Shown piece by piece: positions 42,126-50,893 of a stretch of 64,000 nucleotides of DNA; positions within the stretch are counted from its first letter, which is position 1; each line of letters begins with the position of its first letter. Below the pieces are notes generated by a model. The model was not told the origin of the DNA. It was given only the letters and a program-made list of their open reading frames with translations, and ran no database searches. Origin of the DNA: Streptomyces sp. S.PNR 29 (GTDB taxonomy: Bacteria > Actinomycetota > Actinomycetes > Streptomycetales > Streptomycetaceae); contig NZ_JANUQM010000001.1 of NCBI RefSeq assembly GCF_030386795.1, forward strand, positions 368,363 through 432,362, written 5' to 3'. The position numbers and the translations under genes were made by a program.

Positions 42126-42602
42126 GTGAGCGAGAAGAAGGAAGCGAACATCCTGCAGGGCTTCAAGGCCTTCCTGATGCGCGGGAACGTCGTCGATCTG
42201 GCGGTGGCGGTCGTCATCGGTGCCGCCTTCAGCAACATCGTCAACTCGGTGGTGAAGGGCATCATCAACCCGCTGGTCGGGGCGATCGGCACCAAGAACC
42301 TCGACGGCTACAGCTCGTGCCTGGAGGCGCCGTGCAAGGTGGCCGCCGACGGCACGGTGACAAGCGGTGTCCCGATCCTGTGGGGTTCCGTCCTCGGTGC
42401 CACCCTCAGCTTCCTGATCACCGCGACCGTCGTCTACTTCCTGATGGTTCTGCCCATGTCGAAGTACCTGGCGCGGGTGGAGGCCCGCAGGAAGGCGAAG
42501 GAGGGCACGCACGAAGTCGTCGAGGTCACCGAGCTGGAGGTACTCACGGAGATCCGCGACGCGCTGGTCGCGCAGCGCGGTACGGGCCACGACCGGCAGT
42601 AA
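42126..42602 (+). CDS. mscL: Large-conductance mechanosensitive channel MscL
   Basis: A 158-residue MscL. The first helix segment GFKAFLMRGNVVDLAVAVVIGAAF carries the pore-lining signature, followed by VNSVVKGIINPLVG, and the second helix is ATLSFLITATVVYFLMVLP. The external loop has two cysteines eight residues apart (in SSCLEAPCKV), which many MscLs lack and which could form a disulfide. GTG 42126 is preferred over TTG 42123; GAGGGG lies 8 nt upstream. Confidence 0.95.
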   Translation: MSEKKEANILQGFKAFLMRGNVVDLAVAVVIGAAFSNIVNSVVKGIINPLVGAIGTKNLDGYSSCLEAPCKVAADGTVTSGVPILWGSVLGATLSFLITATVVYFLMVLPMSKYLARVEARRKAKEGTHEVVEVTELEVLTEIRDALVAQRGTGHDRQ

Positions 42603-42618
42603 CGGCGGCCTGCCCGGC

Positions 42619-42795
42619 TCACAGGTGGTGGGGCGGCTTCTCGTCGAGGAAGCGCTTCAGGTCGGCCGCCGGGTCGCCGTCGGTCCGCTCGCCCCACCCG
42701 CGGTCGGTGTCGTCCGCGGTCTGCTGGTCCAGCGGGTCGTCGAAGACCAGCGCGGGCTTCGGCGCGCGCGGCTCGGGGTCGGGGGCGGTACTCAT
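42619..42795 (-). CDS. Small acidic conserved hypothetical protein
   Basis: A 58-residue hydrophilic protein (begins MSTAPDPEPRAPKPALVFDD, ends LKRFLDEKPPHHL). The WGERTDGDPAADLKRFLDEKP tail looks conserved in Streptomyces, from memory, and is of unknown function. It lies between mscL and ltrA on the opposite strand. The ORF is open further upstream, but the ATG at 42795 gives the compact form. Confidence 0.65.
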   Translation of the reverse strand: MSTAPDPEPRAPKPALVFDDPLDQQTADDTDRGWGERTDGDPAADLKRFLDEKPPHHL

Positions 42796-42871
42796 GCGTC
42801 CAGGGTACGGCTCCCGGCCGGTGCGCTCCGTCCACGAGCAGGTTCGCCCTCCGTCTGCTGTGCTGGGATTC

Positions 42872-44104
42872 ATGACGTCCAGTCCGACTCCCGCGCCAGG
42901 GTCCTTCGGCGCTCCCGGCAGACGCGGGCCGCTGCGCAGGCTCACCGCCCGCGGCCGCGACGAGGCGTACCGGGTCGCCACACCGCTGGAGCTCTTCTTC
43001 GACCTGTGCTTCGTCGTGGCCGTCGCCCAGGCGGGCATCCAGCTGGTGCACGCCGTCGCCGGGGGACACGCCGGCGAGGGGATCGGCGACTACGCGATGG
43101 TGTTCTTCGCCATCTGGTGGGCCTGGATGAACTTCACCTGGTTCGCCTCGGCGTACGACAACGACGACGTGCTCTACCGGGTCGTCACCTTGGTGCAGAT
43201 CGCCGGCGTCCTGGTGCTCGCCGCAGGGATCTCCCGGGCGTTCGAGGACCACGAGTTCCTGGCCGTGTGGCTCGGCTATCTGATCATGCGGCTCGCCATG
43301 ACGGCGCAGTGGCTGCGGGTGGCACGCGCCGCCGCGCCGCCGGAGCGCACGATGGCGCTGCGGTACGCCGGTGGTGTGGCGCTCTGCCAGATCGGCTGGC
43401 TGGGGCTGCTGTTCTTCCCCGAGAGCGCCCGGCCCTGGGTGTTCCTGGTGATGGCGCTGCTGGAGATGTGCGTGCCGCCGTACGCGGAGAAGGACCATCC
43501 CACGTCCTGGCATCCGCACCACATCTCCGAGCGGTACGGACTGTTCACCATCATCGTGCTCGGCGAGACCATCGCCGCGGCCACGGTCGCGGTGAAGTCC
43601 GGCATCGACGAGAACGACGCGCTGGGCGAACTGCTGCCGATCGCCGCGGGCGGCCTGCTGATCATCTTCGCCGCCTGGTGGATCTACTTCGCGGTCCCCA
43701 TCCACGGCCATCTGCGCTCCAACAGACAGGCCTTCCTGTGGGGCTACGGCCACTACCTGGTGTTCGCCTCGGCCGCGGCGATCGGGGCCGGCCTGGAGGT
43801 GGCGGTGGAGCAGACCGTCGGCAAGGCGCACATCTCCACGCTGGCCGCGTCGGCCGCGGTGACCCTGCCGACGGCGCTGTACCTGCTCACGGTGTGGGCG
43901 CTGCACTCGCGCTACTTCAAGGTGGGCATGACCCAGCAGCTGGTGCTGCCGAGCGCGGCACTGCTGGTGATCTGCTGCACGTTCCTCGGCGACTGGGCGG
44001 TGCTCGCGGCGGGCGTGGTCCTGGCGCTGACGGTGGCGACGGGCGAGACGCTCATCATGCGCAGGGTCACCCGGGAGCGCGGCACTACGACGCCGGCCGC
44101 GTGA
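42872..44104 (+). CDS. Low temperature requirement protein A (LtrA) family membrane protein
   Basis: A 410-residue integral membrane protein of the LtrA family. It has about ten helices and conserved ATPLELFFDLCFVVAVAQ near the N-terminus, WWAWMNFTWFASAYD, the ERYGLFTIIVLGETI motif and a C-terminal helix bundle. The family is named after a Listeria cold-growth gene; its biochemical role is unknown. The ATG at 42872 has no clear binding site, so translation may be leaderless. Confidence 0.9.
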   Translation: MTSSPTPAPGSFGAPGRRGPLRRLTARGRDEAYRVATPLELFFDLCFVVAVAQAGIQLVHAVAGGHAGEGIGDYAMVFFAIWWAWMNFTWFASAYDNDDVLYRVVTLVQIAGVLVLAAGISRAFEDHEFLAVWLGYLIMRLAMTAQWLRVARAAAPPERTMALRYAGGVALCQIGWLGLLFFPESARPWVFLVMALLEMCVPPYAEKDHPTSWHPHHISERYGLFTIIVLGETIAAATVAVKSGIDENDALGELLPIAAGGLLIIFAAWWIYFAVPIHGHLRSNRQAFLWGYGHYLVFASAAAIGAGLEVAVEQTVGKAHISTLAASAAVTLPTALYLLTVWALHSRYFKVGMTQQLVLPSAALLVICCTFLGDWAVLAAGVVLALTVATGETLIMRRVTRERGTTTPAA

Positions 44105-44108
44105 CGCC

Positions 44109-44149
44109 GGCCGTGTGACGTCGGCCGTGTGAGGTCACCGGCCGTGTGA
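44109..44149 (+). repeat. Triplicated GGCCGTGTGA motif
   Basis: The 10-bp motif occurs at 44109, 44123 and 44140, immediately after the ltrA stop codon. It lies before the converging P1 peptidase gene and may be a leftover of local duplication; no function is apparent. Confidence 0.7.
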
Positions 44150-44191
44150 GGTCCGTCGGGCACCGGGTGCGGGGCCTCCGCCTCCCCCATG

Positions 44192-45223
44192 TCAACGGCC
44201 GCCGTACAACTCCCCGTACGCCGGCCACACGCCGCCCGGCCCGTCCACCGACTCCGCGGCGCGCACCGCTCGCACGATCGCCCGGGTCACCAGGTCCGCA
44301 CCTGCCGCGAGGACCTCGTTCAGCGCGAGCGGGTTCGCCGTGTCGAGGGGCCGCTCACCGGTCGCGAGGGTGAACACGGTGTCCCCGTCGTGGAGCAGGT
44401 GCACCGGACGTACGGCGCGGGCGATGCCGTCGTGGGCGGTGCCGGCCAGCTTCTGCGCCTGCGCCTTGGACAGGTCCGCGTCGGTGGCGACCACGGCGAG
44501 CGTGGTGTTGAGCGGGGGAGGCGCGCTGCTCTCCGCGACCTCGGCGAGGCGCCGCCGCGCGGCCTCGTGGACCGATGGTTCCGGGTACTCCACCCGCCGC
44601 CCCTGGAACAACTCCCCGTACAGCACGCCCGTTTCCGGATCGACCGCCGATCCCGCCGCGTTGGCCACCACCAGCGCGGCCACCGTGATCCCCGACTCCA
44701 GAACCGTGCTCGCCGTGCCGACCCCGCCCTTCAGCGGTCCGACCGTGGCCCCCGTACCGGCGCCCACGCAGCCCTCCCGCACCGGCGTCCCCGGTGCGCT
44801 CGCCGCTGCCGCCTCGACCGCGGCCCGCCCCGTCGCCGCGTCCGGCCTGGCGCGGAAGTCGCCGCCCCGGCCCAGGTCGAAGACGCACGCGGCGGGGACG
44901 ACCGGTACGACATGCGCGGGGTCCACCCCGACGCGCACCCCGCGCCCCTGCTCCTCCAGCCAGGCCATCACCCCGGACGCCGCGTCGAGCCCGTATGCGC
45001 TGCCGCCGGTCAGCACGACCGCCTCGACCTTCTGCACCACGTTGCGCGGGTCGAGGGCGTCGGTCTCCTTGGTGCCGGGACCGCCCCCGCGCACGTCCAC
45101 CGCGGCGACCGCCCCGCCCTGAGGGGCGAGCACGACCGTCGTGCCGGTGAGCCATCCGTCGCCGGTGCGCGTCGCATGCCCCACCCGTACGCCTGCCACG
45201 TCCGTCAATGCGTCAACTGTCAT
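44192..45223 (-). CDS. P1/S58-family N-terminal-nucleophile peptidase (DmpA/NylC-like)
   Basis: A 343-residue Ntn hydrolase that autocleaves between Asn239 and Thr240 (in PLNTTLAVVATDA), leaving Thr as the nucleophile; the adjacent sequence resembles nylon-oligomer hydrolase NylC. Other conserved parts are TGGSAYGLDAASGVMAWLEE near residue 75, GAGTGATVGPLKGG, and the HLLHDGDTVFTLATG segment in the beta chain. It would hydrolyse peptides or amides, possibly beta-aminopeptides. ATG 45223 (TVDALTDVAG) is used because the extra N-terminal residues of the longer frame are not family-like. Confidence 0.9.
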   Translation of the reverse strand: MTVDALTDVAGVRVGHATRTGDGWLTGTTVVLAPQGGAVAAVDVRGGGPGTKETDALDPRNVVQKVEAVVLTGGSAYGLDAASGVMAWLEEQGRGVRVGVDPAHVVPVVPAACVFDLGRGGDFRARPDAATGRAAVEAAAASAPGTPVREGCVGAGTGATVGPLKGGVGTASTVLESGITVAALVVANAAGSAVDPETGVLYGELFQGRRVEYPEPSVHEAARRRLAEVAESSAPPPLNTTLAVVATDADLSKAQAQKLAGTAHDGIARAVRPVHLLHDGDTVFTLATGERPLDTANPLALNEVLAAGADLVTRAIVRAVRAAESVDGPGGVWPAYGELYGGR

Positions 45224-45306
45224 GGCGCCAGTGTGGTGCAGGCCCCGCACCGCACCCAGCGCACACGCCACCGCCCACGCCGCGGCGGAGGGGATGTCCC
45301 GGTTCT

Positions 45307-45340
45307 GTCACGGTGACCGCCTTCCCTGCAGCGCAGGGAA
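45307..45340. promoter_or_regulatory. Two palindromes upstream of the L,D-transpeptidase gene
   Basis: GTCAC-G-GTGAC (45307-45317) and TTCCCTG-N5-CAGGGAA (45322-45340) lie 77-110 bp before the ldt GTG in the divergent promoter region. They may be operators or a 5' leader hairpin. Confidence 0.45.
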
Positions 45341-45416
45341 CCTCCCCACCCGCCGGTCCCCTCTTTCTCCACGCACTGGAGCGGATCACCCACACCACAC
45401 GAACCTGGAGCAGCCC

Positions 45417-46634
45417 GTGACAACGCCGGACATAGCAGCGCGGCGCGTACTGGGGACCTGTGCCGTCCTTGTGGTCGGCGCCCTGACCCTCACCGCCTGC
45501 GGTGGCAGCGCCAACGCCAAGAACTCCAAGAAGGACGGTACGGGCTCCGCCAAGACCTCCGCGGCGAAGATCGTCATCTCGGCCAAGGACGGCTCGACCG
45601 GCGCGTCGATCAACTCGACCGGTGTGAAGGTCAGCGACGGCAGGCTGACCGAGGTGAAGATGACGGTGGCCGGGACGGGAACGGCCGTTCCGGGATCGAT
45701 CTCGGCGAACGGCAGCGTGTGGAAGCCGAAGGAGCAGCTGGAGCGGGGGACGAAGTACCAGATATCGGCGACCGCGAAGGACGGCGACGGCCGGGTCGCC
45801 GCGGCCAACTCGATCTTCACCACGGTCACCTCAGCCAACAGCTTCATCGGGACGTACACGCCGGACAACGGCACCACGGTCGGCGTCGGGATGCCGGTGT
45901 CGTTCACCTTCGACAAGGCCATCAGCGACAAGAAGGCCGTGCAGTCGCACATCACGGTGACGTCCAGCAGCGGGCAGAAGGTGGTCGGGCACTGGTTCGG
46001 GGCGCAGCGGCTCGACTTCCGGCCCGAGGAGTACTGGAAGGCCGGCTCCAAGGTCACGATGAAGCTCGACCTGGACGGGGTGGAGGGCGCGAACGGCGTC
46101 TTCGGCGTGCAGAAGAAGACCGTGACCTTCACCGTCGGGCGGTCGCAGGTCTCCACGGTCGACGTCAGCACACAGACCATGACGGTCGTGCGGGACGGCA
46201 AGACCCTCAAGACGCTGCCGATCTCGGCGGGCAGCCCGCAGCACACCACCTACAACGGGCAGATGGTGATCTCCGAGAAGTTCGTGCAGACGCGGATGAA
46301 CGGCTCGACGGTCGGCTTCGGCGGCGAGTACAACATCCCGGACGTGCCGCACGCGATGCGCCTGACGACCTCCGGGACCTTCATCCACGGCAACTACTGG
46401 TACAACAAGGGCAACCCGCCCTTCGGCCGGGAGGGCACCAGCCACGGCTGCGTCGGCCTGCAGGACGTGCAGGGAGCGCGGGGCGACACGCCCGCCAAGT
46501 GGTTCTACGACAACTCGCTCATCGGCGACGTCGTGATCGTCAAGAACTCCCCCGACAAGACGGTCGCCCCGGACAACGGGCTGAACGGCTGGAACCTGCC
46601 GTGGAGCGAGTGGATCGCGGGAAGCGCCGCCTGA
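45417..46634 (+). CDS. L,D-transpeptidase lipoprotein (YkuD domain)
   Basis: A 405-residue lipoprotein. The signal peptide ends in a lipobox (LTLTAC, Cys28), then come two Ig-like domains (about 50-240) and the YkuD catalytic domain (about 250-385) with HGNYW and the SHGC motif, Cys345 as nucleophile. It makes 3-3 peptidoglycan cross-links outside the membrane, as the mycobacterial Ldt enzymes do. The GTG follows a GGAG. It is divergent from the P1 peptidase gene. Confidence 0.95.
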   Translation: MTTPDIAARRVLGTCAVLVVGALTLTACGGSANAKNSKKDGTGSAKTSAAKIVISAKDGSTGASINSTGVKVSDGRLTEVKMTVAGTGTAVPGSISANGSVWKPKEQLERGTKYQISATAKDGDGRVAAANSIFTTVTSANSFIGTYTPDNGTTVGVGMPVSFTFDKAISDKKAVQSHITVTSSSGQKVVGHWFGAQRLDFRPEEYWKAGSKVTMKLDLDGVEGANGVFGVQKKTVTFTVGRSQVSTVDVSTQTMTVVRDGKTLKTLPISAGSPQHTTYNGQMVISEKFVQTRMNGSTVGFGGEYNIPDVPHAMRLTTSGTFIHGNYWYNKGNPPFGREGTSHGCVGLQDVQGARGDTPAKWFYDNSLIGDVVIVKNSPDKTVAPDNGLNGWNLPWSEWIAGSAA

Positions 46635-46791
46635 GCAGGGACGTTTGACGGTTCGTCGGGCCGCGCGGGAACTTTTCGCGCGGCCCGCGCGTTTTACAGA
46701 CGCACGTTTTCTCGGTTCCCGGACATGATGTCCGACCGAGGGGCTACGGTATGCACCCACAAGGTGACATGCAGCAACGCCGGGAGAAACC

Positions 46792-47538
46792 TTGAGCGTT
46801 CCGTACGAGACGGCAGCGTACGAACCACCCGAGTCGCCCGAGTCTCCGGAGGAGCATCTCGCGCGACTGCTCGGTCGCGCCCTGAACTCGTTCGAGCTGC
46901 CCGACGAGACGATAAGGCAGCTCGACTGCGCGCTGGCGTACGACAGTTCGCTGCACTCCGCGCACCACAGCGCCGGGCTGCACCGGGAGACGTACCGGCA
47001 CACCTGGCTGCTCGCCGACGGCTGTGCGCTCACGCTGTGGGAGCTCGTCCACAACACCGCCCCGGGCAGCGAACCGCAGCACGAGGTGTACGTCGACGAG
47101 GAGGAGCTGCGCGCCGCCACCGCCCGGCTGCCGCTGCCCGCGGACACGCCGGACTTCGAACTGCCGGTGCTGGTGCAGCTGTCGCCGATCCCCGCCCCGC
47201 GGCACTCGTACATGCCGGACGACTCCGCGGACCACGCGCGCCGGCTGCTGCGCCGGGCGGAGAACGCCGACCGGCCGGGCGCGGACACGGCCGCCCTGCT
47301 CACCACCGCGTCCGCGCACCAGATCACGCAGGCCTTCGGACGCCCGTGCCGCGCGGGCCGCGCCGGGCTGTGCTTCTCCCTCTACGAGCACGCGTTCCTG
47401 CTGCGCGACGGCAAGGAGGTCTCCCTCTGGGAGGTCGAGCACACGGCGACGCCCGACGGGCGGCACATGTGCGAGGTGTACGTGACGGAGGACGAGGCCC
47501 GCAAGGCGATGGAGCGGCGGGCGGCACAGGTTTCCTGA
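46792..47538 (+). CDS. Conserved Streptomyces protein of unknown function (DUF6227-like)
   Basis: A 248-residue soluble protein. It is built of two related halves: YRHTWLLADGCALTLWELVHNT near residue 70 and FSLYEHAFLLRDGKEVSLWEVEHT near residue 200 repeat the pattern D-G-x-x-L/S-L-W-E. It belongs, from memory, to a DUF6227-type family with no known role. The start codon is TTG (CGGGAG 5 nt upstream). It sits between ldt and a strong terminator. Confidence 0.7.
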   Translation: MSVPYETAAYEPPESPESPEEHLARLLGRALNSFELPDETIRQLDCALAYDSSLHSAHHSAGLHRETYRHTWLLADGCALTLWELVHNTAPGSEPQHEVYVDEEELRAATARLPLPADTPDFELPVLVQLSPIPAPRHSYMPDDSADHARRLLRRAENADRPGADTAALLTTASAHQITQAFGRPCRAGRAGLCFSLYEHAFLLRDGKEVSLWEVEHTATPDGRHMCEVYVTEDEARKAMERRAAQVS

Positions 47539-47552
47539 CCGGGACAAGCCGA

Positions 47553-47591
47553 GCGGCCGGTCACAGCCCTGAGGGGGCTGTGACCGGCCGC
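47553..47591. terminator. Strong bidirectional terminator
   Basis: GCGGCCGGTCACAGCCC and GGGCTGTGACCGGCCGC pair perfectly over 17 bp with a 5-nt loop, between converging genes. Confidence 0.85.
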
Positions 47592-47610
47592 GTGTACGGG
47601 AGCGGGAGGC

Positions 47611-49704
47611 TTACGCCGCCACCGGCTGCTTCCCCTGCGCCGCAGCGGCCGCCGAGCCGTCGGCGTCCGGGGCCGCCGCCCCCGAGGCCGTCTTGCGCAT
47701 GCCCTTCAGGACGATGACCAGGCCCGCCGTGATGGCCGTACCGACCGCGATGGCCAGCAGGTACAGGAACGGCTTGCCGATCAGGAAGGTGACCCAGATA
47801 CCGCCGTGCGGGGCGCGCAGGGTCGAGCCGAAGGCCATGGTCAGCGCACCGGTGACCGCACCGCCCGCCATGGAGGCGGGGATGACCCGCAGCGGGTCGG
47901 CGGCGGCGAACGGGATCGCGCCCTCGGAGATGAAGGAGGCGCCCAGCACCCAGGCCGCCTTGCCGTTCTCGCGCTCGGCGGTGGTGAACAGCTTCTTGCG
48001 GACCGTGGTGGCCAGGGCCATGCCCAGCGGCGGGACCATGCCCGCGGCCATCACCGCCGCCATGATCTTCATCGCCGAGTCGCTGGGGGCGGCGACCGAG
48101 ATGCCGGCCGTGGCGAAGGTGTACGCGACCTTGTTGACCGGGCCGCCGAGGTCGAAGCACATCATCAGGCCGAGCAGCACGCCGAGCAGGATGGCGTTGG
48201 CGCCGGACAGGCTGTTCAGCCAGTCGGTGAGGCCCTTCTGCGCCTCGGAGATCGGCTTGCCGATGACCACGAACATCAGGAACCCGACGACCGCCGAGGA
48301 GACCAGCGGGATCACCACCACCGGCATGATGCCGCGCAGCACCGGCGGGATGTTGATCCGCTGGATCCCGAGGACCACCCCACCGGCGATCAGACCGGCG
48401 ACCAGACCGCCGAGGAAGCCCGCGCCGATCGTGACGGAGATGGCGCCGCCGACGAAGCCGGGCACGAGTCCGGGCCGGTCGGCCATGCCGTACGCGATGT
48501 ATCCGGCGAGGACCGGGACGAGGAACCCGAAGGCCGCGCCACCGATCTGGAACAGCAACGCGCCCCAGCTGTCGACCTGGCCCCAGTCGAAGTGCTCGGT
48601 GACCGGCTTGGCCTCGTTGATCTGGTAGCCGCCGATCGCGAAGCCGAGGGCGATGAGCAGACCGCCCGCGGCGACGAACGGAACCATGTAGCTCACGCCG
48701 GACATCAGCCACTTGCGCAGCTTGGTGCCGTAGCCCTCGCCGGGCTCGCCGGAGCGCTCGACCGGGGTGGAGCCGGGCCGGGCCGCGGCCGTCACCTCGC
48801 CGCGCGCCGCCTTCTCGCGCACCTCGGTGATCAGTTCGGCGGGCCGGTTGATGGCCGCCTTGACGCCGGTGTCGACGGTGGGCTTCCCGGCGAAGCGGTC
48901 CTTCTCCCGTACGGCCACGTCGTGGGCGAAGATCACGCCGTCGGCCGCGGCGATGACGGCCGGGTCGAGCCGGGTGAAGCCGGCCGAGCCCTGTGTCTCG
49001 ACGACGACCTCGACACCCGCCTCGCGGCCGGCGTTCTCCAGCGACTCGGCCGCCATGTAGGTGTGGGCGATGCCGGTGGGGCAGGAGGTGACGGCGACGA
49101 TGCGGAACGGGCGCTCCTCGGCGGCGTTCCCGGGACCCTCGGAGGCCTCCTCGGCGGCCGCGGAGCCCTTCCCGGCGTCCTCGGAGGCCTCGTCGGTGAC
49201 CGTGGCGGCGGCGGAAGAGGCCGCTTCCGCCGACGCCACGGTGTCTTCGGAGCCGCCCTCGGCCGCGTCCCCCCGGATCAGCGCGGCCGCGGCCGCCGCG
49301 TCGCCCACCGACCGGAGCGCGTCGGTGAACTCGGCGTTCATCAGCTGCCGGGCCAGCGACGACAGGATCGTCAGATGGGCGTCGTCGGCGCCGGCCGGCG
49401 CGGCGATCAGGAAGATCAGGTCGGCGGGGCCGTCGGCCGCGCCGAAGTCGATACCGGCGGCGCTGCGCCCGAAGGCGAGGGTCGGCTCGGTGACGTGCTC
49501 GCTGCGGCAGTGCGGGATGCCGATGCCGCCGTCGAGGCCGGTCGGCATCTGTGCCTCGCGCGCGGCCACGTCGGCGAGGAAGCCGTCCAGGTCGGTCACC
49601 CGGCCCTTGGCCACCATGCGCTCGGCGAGGGCGCGCGCCGCCGCTTCCTTGGTGTCGGCGGACAGGTCGAGGTCGACCAGGTCCGCGGTGATCATCTCGC
49701 TCAT
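47611..49704 (-). CDS. fruA: PTS fructose transporter subunit IIABC
   Basis: A 697-residue fructose permease that phosphorylates fructose to fructose-1-phosphate during uptake. IIA domain: His65 in GIPHCRSEH. An Ala/Glu/Ser linker (about 145-198) is followed by the IIB domain with Cys208 in VTSCPTGIAHTYMAA, then the membrane IIC domain (about 340-670). The ATG overlaps the stop of the small upstream ORF (ATGA) and has its own AAGGAG. It is the last gene of the fruR-fruK-fruA operon. Confidence 0.96.
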   Translation of the reverse strand: MSEMITADLVDLDLSADTKEAAARALAERMVAKGRVTDLDGFLADVAAREAQMPTGLDGGIGIPHCRSEHVTEPTLAFGRSAAGIDFGAADGPADLIFLIAAPAGADDAHLTILSSLARQLMNAEFTDALRSVGDAAAAAALIRGDAAEGGSEDTVASAEAASSAAATVTDEASEDAGKGSAAAEEASEGPGNAAEERPFRIVAVTSCPTGIAHTYMAAESLENAGREAGVEVVVETQGSAGFTRLDPAVIAAADGVIFAHDVAVREKDRFAGKPTVDTGVKAAINRPAELITEVREKAARGEVTAAARPGSTPVERSGEPGEGYGTKLRKWLMSGVSYMVPFVAAGGLLIALGFAIGGYQINEAKPVTEHFDWGQVDSWGALLFQIGGAAFGFLVPVLAGYIAYGMADRPGLVPGFVGGAISVTIGAGFLGGLVAGLIAGGVVLGIQRINIPPVLRGIMPVVVIPLVSSAVVGFLMFVVIGKPISEAQKGLTDWLNSLSGANAILLGVLLGLMMCFDLGGPVNKVAYTFATAGISVAAPSDSAMKIMAAVMAAGMVPPLGMALATTVRKKLFTTAERENGKAAWVLGASFISEGAIPFAAADPLRVIPASMAGGAVTGALTMAFGSTLRAPHGGIWVTFLIGKPFLYLLAIAVGTAITAGLVIVLKGMRKTASGAAAPDADGSAAAAAQGKQPVAA

Positions 49705-49949
49705 CGCGGGCTCCTTAGCACGCGTATCGCCCGTGCAGTGGGGTGGGCGGTGTTGGGGACGGGGGTGCGGTGGGGGGTGACGCGGGCCTCGGGGGCCCGG
49801 CGGGAGGTGGGGGCGGAGCCGGGGAAACCCCGCCCCCACGGGGCGGCAGGGCGGCTCAGGTTGCCCTGCCGGCCGTCGGCCTCGGCGAGTAACGGGACGC
49901 CTCGCCGCTTCAGGGCGGCCGGTCCACACAGCACGTACGTCGTCGTCAT
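49701..49949 (-). CDS. Possible small coupled gene between fruK and fruA
   Basis: An 82-residue ORF that exactly fills the gap: its ATG overlaps the fruK stop by one base (TGATG) with AAGGAG 8 nt upstream, and its TGA overlaps the fruA ATG (ATGA). It contains one rare TTA codon. The third codon position is mainly G/C, but the second is also high, and the product (MTTTYVLCGPAALKRRGVPL at its start, then Pro/Arg-rich) looks like no known family. It may be real, a coupling peptide, or just leader for fruA. Confidence 0.4.
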   Translation of the reverse strand: MTTTYVLCGPAALKRRGVPLLAEADGRQGNLSRPAAPWGRGFPGSAPTSRRAPEARVTPHRTPVPNTAHPTARAIRVLRSPR

Positions 49950-50893
49950 CACACCGGCTCCTTCAGGTCGCGGTCAACCGGCACGTCGCGTGTGACGGTC
50001 ACGGCCGCCGGGTCCAGATCGCCCGGCGTCGGCATCACGCTGCCGGGGAGCTGGACGGCCGCCGCGCCGTGGGCGACCGCGGAGGCGAGGGCCTCGGGTC
50101 CGGCGCCGCCGGCGATCAGGAATCCGGCGAGCGAGGAGTCGCCGGCGCCGACGTTGCTGCGGACGACGTCCACGCGCGCGCTGCCGAACCAGGCGCCCTC
50201 GTCGGACACGAGCAGCTGCCCGTCGGCGCCCAGACTGGCGAGCACGGCGCGGGCGCCCATCTCGCGCAGCTCCTCGGCCGCCTTCACCGCGTCGCCGACG
50301 GTGGCCAGGGGGCGCCCGACGGCCTCCGCGAGTTCCTCGGCGTTCGGCTTCACCACGTCGGGCCGCTCGCGCAGCGCCTGGAGCAGCGCGGGCCCGGAGG
50401 TGTCGAGCGCGATGCGTACGCCGGCGGAGTGCGCCCGCGCGACCAGCTCGGCGTACCAGGACGGGGCGAGTCCGCGCGGCAGGCTGCCGCAGCACGCGAT
50501 CCAGGCGGCGTCCCGCGACTGCTGCCGCACCGTCTCCAGCAGCAGCTCCTGCTCGGCCGCCGACAGCTCAGGACCGGGCGCGTTGATCTTCGTCAGAACG
50601 CCGTCGGCCTCCGCGAGCGCGATGTTGGAACGGGTGGCTCCGGCGACCGGAACCGGCGCGACCTCGATGCCCTGCTCCTGCAGCAGATCGGCGACGACCG
50701 CGCCGGGCGCACCGCCCAGGGGCAGGACCGCGACCGTGCGCTGCCCGGCTGCCGCGACGGCGCGCGAGACGTTCACGCCCTTGCCGCCCGGGTCCATGCG
50801 CTCACCGGTGGCGCGGATGACCTCGCCACGGTCGAGTGACGGGACCTCGTAGGTGCGGTCCAGGGACGGGTTGGGGGTGACGGTGAGGATCAT
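49949..50893 (-). CDS. fruK: 1-phosphofructokinase
   Basis: A 314-residue PfkB-family kinase that makes fructose-1,6-bisphosphate from fructose-1-phosphate. It starts ILTVTPNPSLDRTYEV and has DPGGKGVNVSRA (near residue 36), KINAPGPELS, and the catalytic GAGDSSLAGFL with Asp near residue 248. Its ATG overlaps the fruR stop (ATGA). fruA follows after 244 bp that hold the small ORF. Confidence 0.95.
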   Translation of the reverse strand: MILTVTPNPSLDRTYEVPSLDRGEVIRATGERMDPGGKGVNVSRAVAAAGQRTVAVLPLGGAPGAVVADLLQEQGIEVAPVPVAGATRSNIALAEADGVLTKINAPGPELSAAEQELLLETVRQQSRDAAWIACCGSLPRGLAPSWYAELVARAHSAGVRIALDTSGPALLQALRERPDVVKPNAEELAEAVGRPLATVGDAVKAAEELREMGARAVLASLGADGQLLVSDEGAWFGSARVDVVRSNVGAGDSSLAGFLIAGGAGPEALASAVAHGAAAVQLPGSVMPTPGDLDPAAVTVTRDVPVDRDLKEPV

